Shown: piece after piece, positions 34,357 to 45,668 of the stretch | Layout: each line of letters opens with the position of its first letter | Position numbering within the stretch: position 1 is the first letter of the stretch | The notes under the pieces: model-generated | What the model saw: the letters and a program-made list of their open reading frames with translations, nothing else | What the model was told of the DNA's origin: nothing | Databases searched by the model: none | Assembly: GCA_017302355.1 (NCBI GenBank) | Contig: JAFLDQ010000006.1 | Location: 1 to 46,681 of the forward strand | Length of the DNA stretch: 46,681 bases | Direction: 5' to 3' | Source: Dechloromonas sp. | Lineage (GTDB): Bacteria; Pseudomonadota; Gammaproteobacteria; Burkholderiales; Rhodocyclaceae | Translations under genes and position numbers: made by a program

Positions 34357-34739
34357 ACGAAGAACGTTATGCATCGCGGGTTCGGCAGGTGCTGAACCAT
34401 GGACTGAAAGAGATCCCCGCCGCCTCCGCCCGGAGGCTGGAAGCCGCCCGCCATCTGGCGCTCTCGCACCAGAAACAGGAAGCGCCCCAGTTGGCGCCGG
34501 CCGGCGACCATCGCCACGGCCGTTTCCATTTCATGTCGGAAAGCCGCCGCCTGCGGCAAATCCTGGCGGTCCTGGCGCTGCTGTTCGGCATGTGGATTTC
34601 TTTCTACCTGGACAGCGTGAAGTACGTGACGGCAATGGAAGAAGTGGACAGCGCCCTGCTTTCCGACGACCTGCCTCCCGAAGCCTTTCTGGATAACGAC
34701 TTCTTCGAATGGTTAAAAGACGATACAGCGGCGGAGTAA
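34353..34739 (+). CDS. DUF3619 protein, probable anti-sigma factor
   Basis: A 128-residue protein with a cytosolic N-terminus (1-65, helical: ERYASRVRQVLNHGLKEIPA), one TM helix (about 68-87, ILAVLALLFGMWISFYL) and a short acidic periplasmic tail. Placement directly after an ECF sigma gene with a 4-bp overlap, plus the one-TM layout, suggests it binds the sigma factor. That role is inference; DUF3619 itself is uncharacterised. The DUF3106 gene begins 31 bp before its stop. Confidence 0.8.
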   Translation: MNEERYASRVRQVLNHGLKEIPAASARRLEAARHLALSHQKQEAPQLAPAGDHRHGRFHFMSESRRLRQILAVLALLFGMWISFYLDSVKYVTAMEEVDSALLSDDLPPEAFLDNDFFEWLKDDTAAE

Positions 34740-35263
34740 TCCTCGGCCTGGCGCTGGCAGCGCCTCTTGCAGCCCAGCCACCGGCCACCGCGGTCCTGGG
34801 CACTCCGCCACAACCTGGCTGGAGCCTGCTCAGCGCGCAACAGAAAACCATCCTGAATCCCCTCGCTGCGGAATGGGACAGGCTCGACAACATTCGCCGC
34901 AAGAAGTGGCTGGGAATCGCCGAGCGTTACCCCGCCATGAAGCCCGAAGAACAGCAGCGCATGCAGGATCGCATGCGCGAGTGGGCGAATCTGACCTCCG
35001 AACAGCGCGCCAAGGTCAGGGACAGTTACAAGGAGTTCAACCAGCTCCCGTCAGAGCAGAAGCAGACGGTCAAGCAGAAATGGGAAGCCTATTCCAGCCT
35101 GCCTCCCGAGGAGCAACAGCGCCTGCGCCAGGAAGGCCGGTCCGCCAGGCTTCTGGCGCCACCGCCGGTCGCCGAGCCAGCGCCGGCTCTTCAGGAGCCG
35201 GTCGCGGCGGAGGCTGAAAGCGCTGCCGATGCCCATCCGCCGGCCGAGCCCGGGAAGAACTGA
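34709..35263 (+). CDS. DUF3106 exported protein
   Basis: A 184-residue protein with a signal peptide (VKRRYSGGVILGLALAAPLAAQ), then a helical domain made of related units: LSAQQKTILNPLAAEWDRL, YPAMKPEEQQRMQDRMREW, NLTSEQRAKVRDSYKEF, LPSEQKQTVKQKWEAYSSL and PPEEQQRLRQ, with a Pro/Ala-rich tail. The (P/S)EEQ-x-R pattern recalls periplasmic CpxP/Spy- or CnrX-like stress sensors, but no homology is claimed. It could sense envelope state for the sigma/anti-sigma pair. Confidence 0.78.
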   Translation: MVKRRYSGGVILGLALAAPLAAQPPATAVLGTPPQPGWSLLSAQQKTILNPLAAEWDRLDNIRRKKWLGIAERYPAMKPEEQQRMQDRMREWANLTSEQRAKVRDSYKEFNQLPSEQKQTVKQKWEAYSSLPPEEQQRLRQEGRSARLLAPPPVAEPAPALQEPVAAEAESAADAHPPAEPGKN

Positions 35264-35682
35264 TGGCGGATGCTGTACCCGGCATCGCGCGCCGGCTCGC
35301 GAGCATGCTGTATGAGAGCCTGGTCGTTTTCGCGGTGCTGCTGATCGGGTTCCTTCTGCCGCAGATCCTGCTCTCGGGATTCGGGCTTGCCATGGCGGGC
35401 AGGCTGCTGTGGCTGCACGTGTTGTTGTTGCTGATGGTCTATTTCGTGTGGTTCTGGCTCAACGGCGGCCAGACGCTGCCGATGAAGACCTGGAAACTTC
35501 GTCTTGCCGGCGCCGACGGGCGGCCGCCGCGACCACTGCAAGCCCTGCTGCGCTATCTGGCTGCCTGGCCAAGCATCCTGCTCGGCTGCATCGGGTTGTT
35601 CTGGGCGTTGGTCGACAAGGACCGGCAATTCCTGCACGACCGCATCGCCGGCACCTGCATCGTCTTCGCCGAGGGACGATGA
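35263..35682 (+). CDS. RDD family membrane protein
   Basis: A 139-residue protein with the RDD pattern: Arg in GIARRLASMLYESLVV, and DKDRQFLHDRIAGT near the end (the RDD Asp pair). Three TM helices. RDD proteins are of mixed or unknown function, with some reported as ion antiporters. It starts at TGATG overlapping the DUF3106 stop and closes the four-gene operon. Confidence 0.85.
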   Translation: MADAVPGIARRLASMLYESLVVFAVLLIGFLLPQILLSGFGLAMAGRLLWLHVLLLLMVYFVWFWLNGGQTLPMKTWKLRLAGADGRPPRPLQALLRYLAAWPSILLGCIGLFWALVDKDRQFLHDRIAGTCIVFAEGR

Positions 35683-35687
35683 GTCTG

Positions 35688-35705
35688 GCGCCGCCTCAGC
35701 GGCGC
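35688..35705. terminator. Hairpin between convergent RDD and lptG genes
   Basis: GCGCCGC, loop CTCA, GCGGCGC spans the junction and includes the last lptG codons. No T-tract, so it may act only weakly or with Rho. Confidence 0.3.
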
Positions 35706-36781
35706 TCGACCCACCACAGCATCGCCATCGCAGCCAGCAGGAACATGGCCGACGGCGCGACGGCGCTGGCAAAGGGCGGCCACGAGTTGATCGCGCCGAG
35801 ATTGGAAAAAAGGCCATTCAGCATGTAGAAGAGAATGCCGAACATCACGCCGACGAAAAGCTTCAGGCTGATCCCGCCGACCCGGCTGTGCGAGTAACCG
35901 AAGGGAAGCGCGAGGGCGACCATCACGAAAACTGTCAGGGGATAGACCAGCTTCTTCCAGATCGCGATCTCGTAACGGTCGGTCTTCTGCCGATTCTCCG
36001 ACAGGTGCTGCAGGTAACCCGACAGCCCGGCGATGGACATCCGGTCCGGTGACACCATCAATGTGGACAACAACGCCGGCGTGACCGCCGACCTCCACTC
36101 GTCCGTCTCCGTCCGCTCGACCCGCGCCGTATCGCCTTCGAGCGTCGTCCGCACGACACCATGCAGGAGCCAGTGCTCCGGCGGACTGAAAGTCGCCTCG
36201 CGGGCTTCGGTGACCGATTCGAGTGCGTTCGCCGCGGTGAATTTGTAGATTCTGACGAATTGCAGACGGGCATCGGGAGTGGCATAACGAACGTTGATGA
36301 AACTCCGTCCGTCCTTCAGCCAGAGGCCGCTCGTGAAGCCGTGCTGGGCGATGATCCTGCTCAACGCCCGCGCTCGCAGCTCCTGGGCATGACGTTCGGA
36401 CACCGGCGCCAGCACCTCGCCGACCAGCATGGTGAGCACAGCCAGCAGTCCGGCCACCCGGAACAGGGTCAGCAGCAAATCGCGGGTCGCCAACCCGGAA
36501 GCACGCAGCACCGTGATCTCGGAATGCCGTGCCAGCGTCGAAAGCGCATAGAGAGTGCCGATCAGCGCGGCGATGGGAATCAGTTCGTACACCAGCCCCG
36601 GGACGCCCAGGGCCACGAAAATCACCGCATGAGCGAACTGATACCCGGCCTTGCCGACACTGGGCAACTCGTTGACCAGGCTGAAGAAACTGAAGAGCGC
36701 GAGGAATGCCGCGAGCACCAGAAAGACGGCCGCGAATGTCTCGCGCATCAGGTAACGCTGGTACAGACGCCGGCGGAACAT
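35696..36781 (-). CDS. lptG: LPS export ABC transporter permease LptG
   Basis: A 361-residue inner-membrane subunit of the LptB2FG complex, which extracts lipopolysaccharide and passes it to the Lpt bridge. Six TM helices (three N-terminal, three C-terminal) flank a periplasmic beta-jellyroll (about 130-265). Characteristic: YLMRETFAAVFLVLAAFLALFSFFSLVNELP, ALIGTLYALSTLARHSEITVLRASG, and GILFYMLNGLFSNLGAI. The start overlaps the lptF stop (TGATG). The cytosolic ATPase LptB is not in the window. Confidence 0.96.
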   Translation of the reverse strand: MFRRRLYQRYLMRETFAAVFLVLAAFLALFSFFSLVNELPSVGKAGYQFAHAVIFVALGVPGLVYELIPIAALIGTLYALSTLARHSEITVLRASGLATRDLLLTLFRVAGLLAVLTMLVGEVLAPVSERHAQELRARALSRIIAQHGFTSGLWLKDGRSFINVRYATPDARLQFVRIYKFTAANALESVTEAREATFSPPEHWLLHGVVRTTLEGDTARVERTETDEWRSAVTPALLSTLMVSPDRMSIAGLSGYLQHLSENRQKTDRYEIAIWKKLVYPLTVFVMVALALPFGYSHSRVGGISLKLFVGVMFGILFYMLNGLFSNLGAINSWPPFASAVAPSAMFLLAAMAMLWWVERR

Positions 36782-37863
36782 CAGCCGCCCCTCCGCTGCC
36801 ACGGCAGCAGCACCGCGATCCGCCTGTAGAACAGCAGCAGCAAGGGCAGGATCATCAGGGCATGCGCCGCCCAGACACCGATGGAGAACGACAGCTTGCC
36901 CTGCGCCACCCAAGCCTGGCTGAGCGACACGAGGTTGCTGTAGATCGCATAGATCAGGATGGCGATCAGCAGGTTGGCGGAACGGCCGGCGCGCGGATTC
37001 ACGTAGGACAGGGGAATCGCCATCAGCGCAAGGATGACCGCGGAAACCGGCATGCCGATCCGCCACAGCAATTCCCCGCGCGCCTGTTTGCTCGTCTCGC
37101 GCACCAGTTCGCCGAGGGGCAGGCGGCTCGGAGAGCGTTCCCCGGGCTTGACCTCGGCATCCTCGGTGCGCACCTTGTAGCGCTCGAAATCCATGACCTT
37201 GAACTGCGGCGTTCCCGGCTCGACCTCATAGCGCCGGCCATTTTCCAGAACCACGAAACGGTCGCCGTTGGGCGCGCTCTCCTGATAGCCCGTATCGGAC
37301 ATCACCACGCCCAGCTTGCCCTCCTGCATCGACGCGACGAAGACATTGCCGACCCTGCTCGCATCGTCCGCCAGCGACTCGACGAAGATCACGCGCTGCC
37401 CGCTCCTGGCTTCGCGGAACAAGCCCGGCGTCACCTGCGAGACATCGCTGCGCGCCGAGAGTCGTTGCTTGTACTCGTCCGCGTTGTATTGGGCCCAGGG
37501 CGACAGAAACCCGGACAGGGCTGCAATGGCGAGCACGATCGGCCAGGCAAACCTCAGCACCGGGCGAATCCAGGCCGTCAACGACTGTCCGCTGGAAAAC
37601 CAGACCACCATCTCCGAATCACGGTACGCTCGCGAAAGCGTCAGCAGAACCGCGACGAACAGGGTCAGGGAAAGCAGTACCGGCATGAAATTCAGGGTCG
37701 CAAAACCGAGCAGCGAGGCTACCGCTTCGGGCGCGATCTTTCCGCCAGCGGCTTCCTTCAACAAGCGGATGAGTTGCGTGGAGAGGAGGATCGCCAGCAG
37801 GGCGACACCGATGCCAGACGCTGCCTGGGCCAACTCGCGCCGGGCGGCGCGCTCGAATATCAT
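36781..37863 (-). CDS. lptF: LPS export ABC transporter permease LptF
   Basis: A 360-residue partner of LptG with the same layout: IFERAARRELAQAASGIGVALLAI at the start, VLLTLSRAYRDSEMVVWFSSG coupling region, a periplasmic domain at about 125-260, and a last TM set ending in a basic tail. Divergent from pepA across 71 bp, the standard lptF/pepA arrangement. Complete. Confidence 0.96.
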   Translation of the reverse strand: MIFERAARRELAQAASGIGVALLAILLSTQLIRLLKEAAGGKIAPEAVASLLGFATLNFMPVLLSLTLFVAVLLTLSRAYRDSEMVVWFSSGQSLTAWIRPVLRFAWPIVLAIAALSGFLSPWAQYNADEYKQRLSARSDVSQVTPGLFREARSGQRVIFVESLADDASRVGNVFVASMQEGKLGVVMSDTGYQESAPNGDRFVVLENGRRYEVEPGTPQFKVMDFERYKVRTEDAEVKPGERSPSRLPLGELVRETSKQARGELLWRIGMPVSAVILALMAIPLSYVNPRAGRSANLLIAILIYAIYSNLVSLSQAWVAQGKLSFSIGVWAAHALMILPLLLLFYRRIAVLLPWQRRGG

Positions 37864-37866
37864 GCT

Positions 37867-37896
37867 TTGACGAAACCAAAAAAATGCGGGGATAAT
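37867..37896 (+). promoter_or_regulatory. Promoter of pepA
   Basis: TTGACG (37867-37872), 18-bp spacer, GATAAT (37891-37896), 38 bp before the GTG start. The -10 lies in the centre of the palindrome GCGGG-GATAAT-CCCGC, which may be an operator or hairpin. The -35 begins four bases from the lptF start codon. Confidence 0.5.
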
Positions 37897-37934
37897 CCCG
37901 CGGAATTTGAGATATCCATGAACTGGAGCAGCGA

Positions 37935-39431
37935 GTGGAATTTAGCATAAAAAGCGGCAGCCCGGAAAAGCAGCGCAGCGCTTGCGTCGTCGTCGGGGTT
38001 TTCGAGTCAAGGAAGCTTACCCTGCCCGCCGAACTGCTGGACAAGGCTGCCGGCGGCTACATTTCCGACGTCGTCCGGCGCGGCGACATGGAAGGCAAGG
38101 CCGGCACCACGTTGCTGCTGCACCACGTACCCGGCACGCTCTGCGACCGTGTCCTGCTCGTTGGTCTGGGCAAGGAAAGGGAATTTCACGAAAAGGAATT
38201 CCTCGGCGCCATCCGCGTCGCCGTCAGGACGCTGGATGGAACCGGCGCTTCCGACGCGTCGCTCTTTCTCAGCGAATTGCCGGTGCGGAAGCGCGGCGTC
38301 GCCTGGCGGGTACGCCAGACGGTGATGATCGCGCTGGATGCCACCTACCGTTTTGACCGGTTCAAGAGCAAGAAGGAGGACGCACGCCGGCCGTTGCGCA
38401 AGCTGACGCTCGCGGTCGACCGGCGCAACGAGCATGCGCCTGCTGAACGAGGCCTGGCCCAAGGAATGGCGATTGCCGAGGGCATGGCCGTGGCGAAAGA
38501 TCTCGGCAACCTGCCGCCCAACATCTGCCACCCGGCCTATGTAGCCGAGCAGGCCCGGACGATGGCGCGGGAATTCAACCTGGAATGCGAGGTTCTCGAA
38601 CGCGCCGACATGGAAAAGCTCGGCATGCGCTCGCTGCTCGCGGTAGCCGCCGGTTCGCACCAGCCGCCCAGGCTGATCGTCCTCCGCTACCGCGGCGGGG
38701 CGAGCGACGCGAAGCCTGTCGTCCTGATCGGCAAGGGCGTCACTTTCGATACCGGCGGCATTTCCCTGAAGCCGGCAGCCGAGATGGATGAAATGAAGTA
38801 CGACATGTGCGGCGCCGCCGGCGTGCTCGGCACACTGCAGGCGGTGGCGCGCCTGAAGCTGCCGGTCAATCTGACCGTGGTCGTTCCGGCTACCGAAAAC
38901 ATGCCCGGCGGCGGCGCTTCGCGGCCGGGCGACATCGTCACCTCGATGTCCGGGCAGACGATCGAGATTCTCAATACCGATGCCGAAGGCCGCCTGATCC
39001 TGTGCGATGCGCTGACCTACGCCGAACGCTTCGAACCGGACACCGTGATTGATGTCGCGACGCTGACCGGCGCCTGTGTCGTCGCCCTGGGCGGCGTCGC
39101 CAGCGGCCTGTTCGCCAACCACGACGCGCTCGCCCGCGACCTGCTCGCCGCCGGCGAGGAAGCCCACGACCGCGCCTGGCACATGCCGTTGTGGGACGAT
39201 TATCAGGAGCTGCTGAAGAGCCCGTTCGCCGACATGGGTAACATCGGCGGCCGCTGGGCGGGGGCCGTCACGGCGGCCTGCTTCCTGTCGCGCTTCACCA
39301 AGAAGTTCAAGTGGGCGCACCTCGACATCGCCGGCGCCGCCTGGAAATCGGGTAAAGACAAAGGCGCCACGGGGCGGCCCGTCGCCCTGCTTGCCCACTA
39401 CCTGCTGCAGCGCGCCGGCCAACTCAATTGA
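37935..39431 (+). CDS. pepA: Leucyl aminopeptidase (M17, PepA)
   Basis: A 498-residue two-metal aminopeptidase that also acts as a DNA-binding factor in some bacteria. The signature [14 protein letters not shown] and metal-binding [32 protein letters not shown] are intact, with the N-terminal macro-like domain at about 1-165. GTG 37935 is the start (GGAG 6 nt upstream), and it is in frame with [10 protein letters not shown]; a nearby ATG at 37918 is out of frame. Confidence 0.96.
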   Translation: MEFSIKSGSPEKQRSACVVVGVFESRKLTLPAELLDKAAGGYISDVVRRGDMEGKAGTTLLLHHVPGTLCDRVLLVGLGKEREFHEKEFLGAIRVAVRTLDGTGASDASLFLSELPVRKRGVAWRVRQTVMIALDATYRFDRFKSKKEDARRPLRKLTLAVDRRNEHAPAERGLAQGMAIAEGMAVAKDLGNLPPNICHPAYVAEQARTMAREFNLECEVLERADMEKLGMRSLLAVAAGSHQPPRLIVLRYRGGASDAKPVVLIGKGVTFDTGGISLKPAAEMDEMKYDMCGAAGVLGTLQAVARLKLPVNLTVVVPATENMPGGGASRPGDIVTSMSGQTIEILNTDAEGRLILCDALTYAERFEPDTVIDVATLTGACVVALGGVASGLFANHDALARDLLAAGEEAHDRAWHMPLWDDYQELLKSPFADMGNIGGRWAGAVTAACFLSRFTKKFKWAHLDIAGAAWKSGKDKGATGRPVALLAHYLLQRAGQLN

Positions 39432-39850
39432 CCCAGGTCTTCTTCTACCATGGCGCATCGGACAAAATTGCCGCCGCCTGTGCGCTGCTCGGCGGAGCCT
39501 ACGCCAGGAACAAGCCGGTACTGGTCTACGCACCTGACAACGATGTCGCGAGCGATGTCGACCGCATGCTGTGGACCCACTCCGCGTTGAGTTTTGTGCC
39601 GCACTGCCGGAGCGGGTCTCCTCTCGCCGGCGAAACGCCGATCCTGATCACCGACAATCTCGACCACCCGCCGCAGGATGACCGCCTGATGAATCTCAGC
39701 CAGGTCGTCCCGCCCGGTTTTTCGCGTTTCCACAGCCTGATCGAGGTCGTCGGCCAGCAGGAGGCCGACCGCGGCAGCGCCCGCGATCGTGTCAGGTTCT
39801 ACAAGGACCGCGGTTACGAGGTCCGCTATTTCGACCTCGGCGAGCGCTAG
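39428..39850 (+). CDS. holC: DNA polymerase III chi subunit
   Basis: A 140-residue HolC that links the clamp loader to single-stranded-DNA-binding protein. Typical: [42 protein letters not shown] and the closing [21 protein letters not shown] 39428 overlaps the pepA stop (TTGA), the usual pepA-holC coupling. Confidence 0.94.
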   Translation: MTQVFFYHGASDKIAAACALLGGAYARNKPVLVYAPDNDVASDVDRMLWTHSALSFVPHCRSGSPLAGETPILITDNLDHPPQDDRLMNLSQVVPPGFSRFHSLIEVVGQQEADRGSARDRVRFYKDRGYEVRYFDLGER

Positions 39851-39860
39851 GGGAAAACCG

Positions 39861-40220
39861 ATGAGCAGTCCCGTCCTTGCCCGTGCCGACCGGCTGATGC
39901 GGCGGCGCAGCGCGCGAAGCGCCGATAGCGACGAGGTTCCGGTTCTTGTCGACGCCATCGACCCGGATACGGACATCCCGGTTCTCCTCGATGCCGAGCC
40001 TGCCGTTGCGGCGCCAGAACCGCGCCCCGAAATGATGCCTGCGGCGACGCCACAAACCGGCGTCGCGCTGGACGGAGAGATGCTCGACATCATCGCCCAC
40101 GAACTGGCTCGGCGCGTCCATGATCGCCTGGCGGCCGAACTCCCGAACATCGTCGAGACCACCATCCGCGAATTCCTCGACGAGCCGGAGATCATGGCAT
40201 TGCTCCGTCCGCGCGACTGA
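39861..40220 (+). CDS. Conserved protein of unknown function between holC and valS
   Basis: A 119-residue protein with a basic start (ADRLMRRRSARSADSDEVPVL), an acidic, proline-rich middle, and a helical end DIIAHELARRVHDRLAAELPN-like followed by REFLDEPEIMALLR. No signal or TM. It sits 10 bp after holC in the pepA-holC-valS cluster, so it may serve replication or translation, but that is only context. Unrecognised family. Confidence 0.75.
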   Translation: MSSPVLARADRLMRRRSARSADSDEVPVLVDAIDPDTDIPVLLDAEPAVAAPEPRPEMMPAATPQTGVALDGEMLDIIAHELARRVHDRLAAELPNIVETTIREFLDEPEIMALLRPRD

Positions 40221-40233
40221 GATCGCGTCAAAG

Positions 40234-40256
40234 CCGGAGCGACGCTCCGGTATAAT
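40234..40256 (+). promoter_or_regulatory. valS promoter -10 with adjoining palindrome
   Basis: A perfect TATAAT (40251-40256), 30 bp before valS, directly abuts the palindrome CCGGAGC-GAC-GCTCCGG (40234-40250). The palindrome occupies what would be a 17-bp spacer; the -35 position reads TCAAAG, far from consensus. It could be an operator, or a terminator stem of the preceding gene. Confidence 0.45.
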
Positions 40257-40285
40257 TTCCGGTTTTCCCCTTTTCCGACCGACCC

Positions 40286-43132
<2,847 letters not shown>

Positions 43133-43145
43133 AAAGAGGGAAGAC

Positions 43146-43622
43146 ATGTCCGGCGACCAGCGCAGTCTCCTTGCCAACATATTCCTGGCCATGATGATCT
43201 TCACCGGCCTCGTCTGGGTGTGGACCGTGGCCTTCATCATCTCCTGGCCGTGGGAGAAGAGCGACGTCTGGAAGCCCGAGTTCCGGGTCGTCGCCGTCTG
43301 CGCCAACGACGAACCCTGCGGCTTCGCCCATCGCGACCTGGCCGATGCCAGGGCCAGGAGCCTCTACACGTCGCTGACGCCCGCCGAACCCGCCGGCGAG
43401 ATCGAGGAGGCGCAGAACTGGCTGAAATGGAAGGTCGACCAAGGGATGATCGAGGCGAAGGCGTCGTCCTGGTACTTCCAGACCACCATCCGCTACAAGG
43501 TCGAAGACGGCACCCCGGTCCTGATCGAGTATCAGGATGTCGGCGCCAAGGCGTTCTACTTCGGCATTGCGGCAGGCCTGTTCTCGCTGCTCGGCCTCTA
43601 CCTGCGCCGGTTGCGCGGCTGA
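43146..43622 (+). CDS. Membrane protein of unknown function
   Basis: A 158-residue protein with one TM helix near the N-terminus (LLANIFLAMMIFTGLVWVW) and one at the C-terminus (FYFGIAAGLFSLLGLYLRR) enclosing an extracytoplasmic domain with cysteines C60 and C65 (VAVCANDEPCGF). That pair could form a disulfide. ATG 43146 has GAGGGAAG upstream. It follows valS by 13 bp and is probably co-transcribed; no family recognised. Confidence 0.78.
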   Translation: MSGDQRSLLANIFLAMMIFTGLVWVWTVAFIISWPWEKSDVWKPEFRVVAVCANDEPCGFAHRDLADARARSLYTSLTPAEPAGEIEEAQNWLKWKVDQGMIEAKASSWYFQTTIRYKVEDGTPVLIEYQDVGAKAFYFGIAAGLFSLLGLYLRRLRG

Positions 43623-43652
43623 TTGCCGGCGGCGATCCGGAGCCGCCCTTTT

Positions 43653-45248
43653 TCAGGGCGCTGCCGGGCCGGGCAGGCAGACCCTGATCAGACCGCGCAG
43701 GGCGTTGCCCAGCCAGAATCCCGCCTGCAGGTCGGCGGGCGTCAGCGCCGCTTCCCGGGCCTCGCCGCTCGCCAGCAGTTCGCCGCGCAGGACGCCGGGA
43801 AGGCAGCCGCTGGCGAGCGGCGGCGTCAGCAGGATTCCGTCGCGGTCAACGAATACGTTGCTGCGCGCGCCCTCGGCCACCTCGCCCCGTTCATTCAGGA
43901 ACACCAGGTCGAAGATCGTGGAGTCTGCCGGCAGGCCGCGCAGCGCGTCGTCGTAGACCCTGCGTTCGCTGGTCTTGTGTCCGCGCAGCGGGTCGCCGGA
44001 GTCGATGCGGGTGGCGGCCAGCCGGGCCTGCCGGATCCGCCCCGGTTCGTCCGCCAGCGGGAAGCTCTGCGCCGCAAGATCGCCGCTCTTGACCAGCGTC
44101 ACCCGGACCCGCCAGATTCCTTCCGCCGGTTGCGCTTCAAGGCGCCGGCGAAGGGCGCTCTCGTCGAGGGCGAAGCCAAGCCAATCCGCCGAATGGCGCA
44201 GACGCGCCAGGTGCCCGGCAAGGCGTGGGTACCGTCCATTCTCGCGGCGCAGGGTCTCGATCAGGTGCAGACCGGGGTCGCAATCGCGCAGGAAATCCGC
44301 CTTGAGCAGGCATTCCTGCCATTCCGCCGCCGCTAGGGAATCGGCGACGATGCCGCTGCCGATGCCCAGCGTCCCCGTCCGGCCGGCCGCAAGTTCCAGA
44401 GTCCGGATGGCGACATTGAGCCGGAAGTCTCCGTTCGGGGCGAACCAGCCGAAGGCGCCGGTGTACAGGCCGCGCGACCGGCCTTCGAGTTCTCCGAGGA
44501 TCCGCATGGCGCGAATCTTCGGCGCCCCGGTGACCGAGCCGCAGGGAAAGAGCGCACGCAGGATCGCCGCAAGGCTCACCCCGGGAGCGTTCGCCGACAC
44601 TTCCGACACCATCTGCCAGAGCGTCGGATAATCCTCGATGTCGAACAGGCGGTCGACCCGGACACTGCCGTTCCTCGCCACCCTGCCGAGATCGTTGCGC
44701 AGCAGGTCGACGATCATCAGGTTCTCGGCCCGGTCCTTGGCCGAAGTGCGCAGGCGCTCCGCCGGTTGCCCGCGCGCCAGCGTTCCCTTCATCGGCCGGG
44801 TGACCAGACGGGCGCCCGCGCGCTCCAGGAAGAGTTCCGGCGACAGCGAGACGACACCGCCCGCGGCATCGCCGAGGAAGCCGCCGTAGCGCACCGGCTG
44901 GCGTTCGCGGAGCCTGGCGTAAACCGCCAGAGGATGTCCAAACCATTGAAATGTCAGCGGAAAGGTGAAGTTCACCTGATAGCAGTCGCCGGCGGAAATG
45001 TAGTCCCGGATGCGGTCGACCGCTGCCGCATGGCGATTTTCGCCGATGCCTGCGCGCAGCCCGCCAATCCCCGCCGGCTGCCCCGCCCCGTGCTCCGCAA
45101 GCCAGGTCCCGGCGGCTTCGCCAGTCATGGCGACACGGCGCCTGAACCGCCAGAAGCGCGCGAGCGGCCGGTCAGCCGGCAGCGTCCACCCGGCGGGCAT
45201 TGCCGCCGGCTCAAGGAGGTAGCCCAGGGCGAAATCGAGCGCCGCCAC
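43653..45248 (-). CDS. pabB: Aminodeoxychorismate synthase component I / lyase fusion (PabB-PabC)
   Basis: At least 531 residues. The N-terminal 330 or so are PabB: SAGDCYQVNFTFPL, VSLSPELFLERAG, TRPMKGTLARG, KDRAENLMIVDLLRNDLGRVA and CGSVTGAPKIRAM. The C-terminal 200 are a PLP-dependent PabC-like lyase (GHKTSERRVYDDAL with the PLP lysine, FLNERGEVAEGARSNVF). Together they convert chorismate to p-aminobenzoate for folate. GTG 45248 is the first canonical start, but coding-like sequence (AFLAFFEDRRAPQGS, WRFEEPVDCLTVYDD) continues in frame to about 45407, so the true start is unresolved and probably non-canonical. Confidence 0.88.
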   Translation of the reverse strand: MAALDFALGYLLEPAAMPAGWTLPADRPLARFWRFRRRVAMTGEAAGTWLAEHGAGQPAGIGGLRAGIGENRHAAAVDRIRDYISAGDCYQVNFTFPLTFQWFGHPLAVYARLRERQPVRYGGFLGDAAGGVVSLSPELFLERAGARLVTRPMKGTLARGQPAERLRTSAKDRAENLMIVDLLRNDLGRVARNGSVRVDRLFDIEDYPTLWQMVSEVSANAPGVSLAAILRALFPCGSVTGAPKIRAMRILGELEGRSRGLYTGAFGWFAPNGDFRLNVAIRTLELAAGRTGTLGIGSGIVADSLAAAEWQECLLKADFLRDCDPGLHLIETLRRENGRYPRLAGHLARLRHSADWLGFALDESALRRRLEAQPAEGIWRVRVTLVKSGDLAAQSFPLADEPGRIRQARLAATRIDSGDPLRGHKTSERRVYDDALRGLPADSTIFDLVFLNERGEVAEGARSNVFVDRDGILLTPPLASGCLPGVLRGELLASGEAREAALTPADLQAGFWLGNALRGLIRVCLPGPAAP

Positions 45249-45403
45249 ACACCACAGGCCGTCGCCCTCGACCGCCTTGAGCGTTGCGCCCAGACTGACG
45301 TCGTCGTAAACCGTCAGGCAGTCGACCGGTTCTTCGAAACGCCAAGCGGCGGGACTACCCTGCGGCGCCCGCCGATCTTCAAAAAACGCGAGGAACGCTG
45401 AAT

Positions 45404-45631
45404 CTATTTGCGCTTGAGATAGAACTCGAAGACGCGGTTCTCTTCCTTCTGCTCCAGCAACTCGTTCCCGGTCTGCTTGGCAAAAGCCGCGAAATCCTTG
45501 ACCGAGCCGGGATCGGTCGCCTGCACGCGAAGCACCTGGCCGGTTTCCATTTCAGCCAGAGCCTTCTTGGTCCGCAGAATGGGAAGCGGGCAGTTGAGCC
45601 CCTTTACATCGAGATCGCGATCAAATTCCAT
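45404..45631 (-). CDS. TusA-family sulfurtransferase
   Basis: A 75-residue protein with the active Cys in GLNCPLPILRTKKALAEM and the ATDPGSVKDF and FAKQTGNELLEQ segments of the TusA/SirA fold. Members relay persulfide sulfur, for example for tRNA thiolation. No partner genes (TusBCDE) are here, so the exact role is open; it may also serve molybdenum-cofactor sulfuration or sulfur oxidation. Its stop lies inside the presumed 5' end of pabB. Confidence 0.9.
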   Translation of the reverse strand: MEFDRDLDVKGLNCPLPILRTKKALAEMETGQVLRVQATDPGSVKDFAAFAKQTGNELLEQKEENRVFEFYLKRK

Positions 45632-45668
45632 GGCGGGTCACCCAATAGGACGATAGCGGATTTTACCC

